Shown piece after piece: positions 19,870-20,320 of a stretch of 20,320 nt of DNA; position 1 is the first letter of the stretch, and each line of letters starts with the position of its first letter. The position numbers were made by a program, and so were the translations under genes. The notes under the pieces are model-generated. The model was not told the DNA's origin, searched no databases, and saw only the letters and a program-made list of their open reading frames with translations. Source of the DNA: CAYWEP01 sp964613075 (GTDB lineage Bacteria; Patescibacteriota; Microgenomatia; Levybacterales; UBA12049); contig CAZTFV010000012.1 of NCBI GenBank assembly GCA_964613075.1, positions 1-20,320 of the forward strand. The letters run 5' to 3'.

Positions 19870-20049
19870 CTAGAATAACGTGTAGATAAATGGCGCAACG
19901 CCAGTTGCTTGAGCGAATATAAATACGAAGCTAAACAATAGTAGTAAGACAATAAATGGGATGAGGAACCAGAGCTTGGATTTCCAGAGAAAAGCCAAAA
20001 GTTCGCTTGACTCAGTCGCACGGGAGACGGTTTGTTTGATTATTTTCAT
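19870..20049 (-). CDS. DUF5989 family one-TM protein
   Basis: 59 residues from ATG 20049; the frame extends to 20067 but the promoter geometry favours the later Met. The pattern ELLAFLWKSKLWFLIP then FIVLLLLFSFVFIFAQAT and APFIYTLF is the DUF5989 signature almost exactly. It is a tiny inner-membrane protein, one TM helix, short basic cytoplasmic N-terminus. In other bacteria the family sits beside SxtJ-like membrane and carbamoyltransferase genes; none is visible here. Function unknown. Confidence 0.85.
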   Translation of the reverse strand: MKIIKQTVSRATESSELLAFLWKSKLWFLIPFIVLLLLFSFVFIFAQATGVAPFIYTLF

Positions 20050-20058
20050 GTAGGATTT

Positions 20059-20087
20059 ATAGTACAACGTTACTCGTAAGTTTGCAA
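20059..20087 (-). promoter_or_regulatory. Promoter of the DUF5989 gene
   Basis: Minus strand TTGCAA (20082-20087), 17 bp, TACTAT (20059-20064), 9 nt before ATG 20049: near-leaderless. The mobile element at 20103 lies 15 bp upstream of the -35 and leaves this promoter intact. Confidence 0.6.
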
Positions 20088-20102
20088 ATAGTAAATCTGG
20101 AG

Positions 20103-20226
20103 GTAACAGGTCACACTTCTAACACAAATTTTATTGTTCGAGCGTAGCGACAGCGAAGTCGAGAACTTCTCGACTCGGCATTTAGCCTCGCTCGAAGAAT
20201 ATTATGTTAGAACCGTGAACTGTTAC
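20103..20226. mobile_element. Palindromic MITE-like element with 8-bp target duplication
   Basis: 124 bp, from GTAACAGGTCACACTTCTAA to the matching AACCGTGAACTGTTAC. Terminal inverted repeats extend with mismatches over about 30 bp; internal inverted copies GTTCGAGCG / CGCTCGAAG follow. Exact 8-bp flanking repeats ATCTGGAG (20095-20102 and 20227-20234) show transposition. Same family as 9733-9855. No coding capacity. Confidence 0.88.
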
Positions 20227-20235
20227 ATCTGGAGG

Positions 20236-20281
20236 TATTATTCGAGCCAAGTCAGACTTGGCTTCGCTTGGTCGAATAATA
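20236..20281. repeat. Two-layer palindrome next to the MITE
   Basis: Outer inverted repeat TATTATTCGA (20236-20245) / TCGAATAATA (20272-20281), inner perfect hairpin GCCAAGTC-A-GACTTGGC (20246-20262). Unlike the MITE in sequence; could be a second repeat family or a bidirectional terminator. The remaining bases to 20320 are AT-rich with no gene visible. Confidence 0.6.
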
Positions 20282-20320
20282 ATTGTATTTTACAAATTCT
20301 AAATTCTTAACTTAATTCTT

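Noticed and set aside
1..20320. CRISPR array
   Set aside because: The repeated sequences are palindromic elements thousands of bases apart, without regular spacing or spacers, and no cas gene is present.

Overview
The window looks like chromosomal DNA of an ultra-small, host- or community-dependent bacterium of the Candidate Phyla Radiation (Patescibacteria), most like Microgenomates. This is inferred from content and style: many short unknown genes, CPR-typical families (DUF5674, DUF5989, DUF4325 STAS-like, DUF2283/DUF4258), short GC-rich palindromes of the CCTGCCTGCAGGCAGG and CCTTCGA..TCGAAGG kind, very tight gene packing, and promoters whose -10 box lies only 6-10 nt before the start codon. 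TGA is used only as stop, which argues against Gracilibacteria/Absconditabacteria. I see no rRNA, no convincing tRNA, no CRISPR array, no transposase and no phage gene.

Layout. 1-4480 is AT-rich and holds mostly surface or unknown genes: the end of a PepSY-like protein, a cysteine-rich FecR-domain membrane protein, a frameshifted small membrane protein, a 46-residue ORF with a near-consensus promoter, a HEPN-like protein, and a secreted polyglutamine/coiled-coil protein with a small membrane partner. 4494-6320 holds two two-gene regulatory pairs: a GHKL ATPase with a STAS-like protein (a partner-switch pair), and a DUF4258/DUF2283 toxin-antitoxin-like pair with a palindrome inside its promoter. 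6390-8500 carries a tandem SEC-C zinc mini-protein, a DUF5674 gene fused in frame to a truncated coiled-coil gene, and a Tat-exported protein. 8508-15480 is more GC-rich housekeeping and stress DNA: an MFS exporter, a thioredoxin reductase, and a long minus-strand series YjbQ, alpha/beta hydrolase, RtcB, HPF-like, baeRF-like, SDR. 15603-20050 has a tryptophanase-family lyase divergent from a degenerate sigma-70-like factor, a one-TM protein behind an 11-residue leader ORF, a nucleotidyltransferase/TfoX-N pair and DUF5989.

Three points stand out. First, a mobile element family of about 123 bp has terminal inverted repeats beginning GTAACAG and makes 8-bp target duplications. Two full copies have exact duplications (GTATGTAT, ATCTGGAG), and two fragments remain. 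One full copy has landed on the start codon of the thioredoxin reductase gene and cut it off from its promoter. Second, an RNA ligase (RtcB), a ribosome-hibernation-like factor and a release-factor-like protein are packed in one operon, suggesting a ribosome or RNA damage-repair unit. Third, many genes seem to be read from leaderless mRNAs, and one of these carries a tiny leader ORF overlapping the main TTG start. All calls come from reading the sequence; no searches were run.
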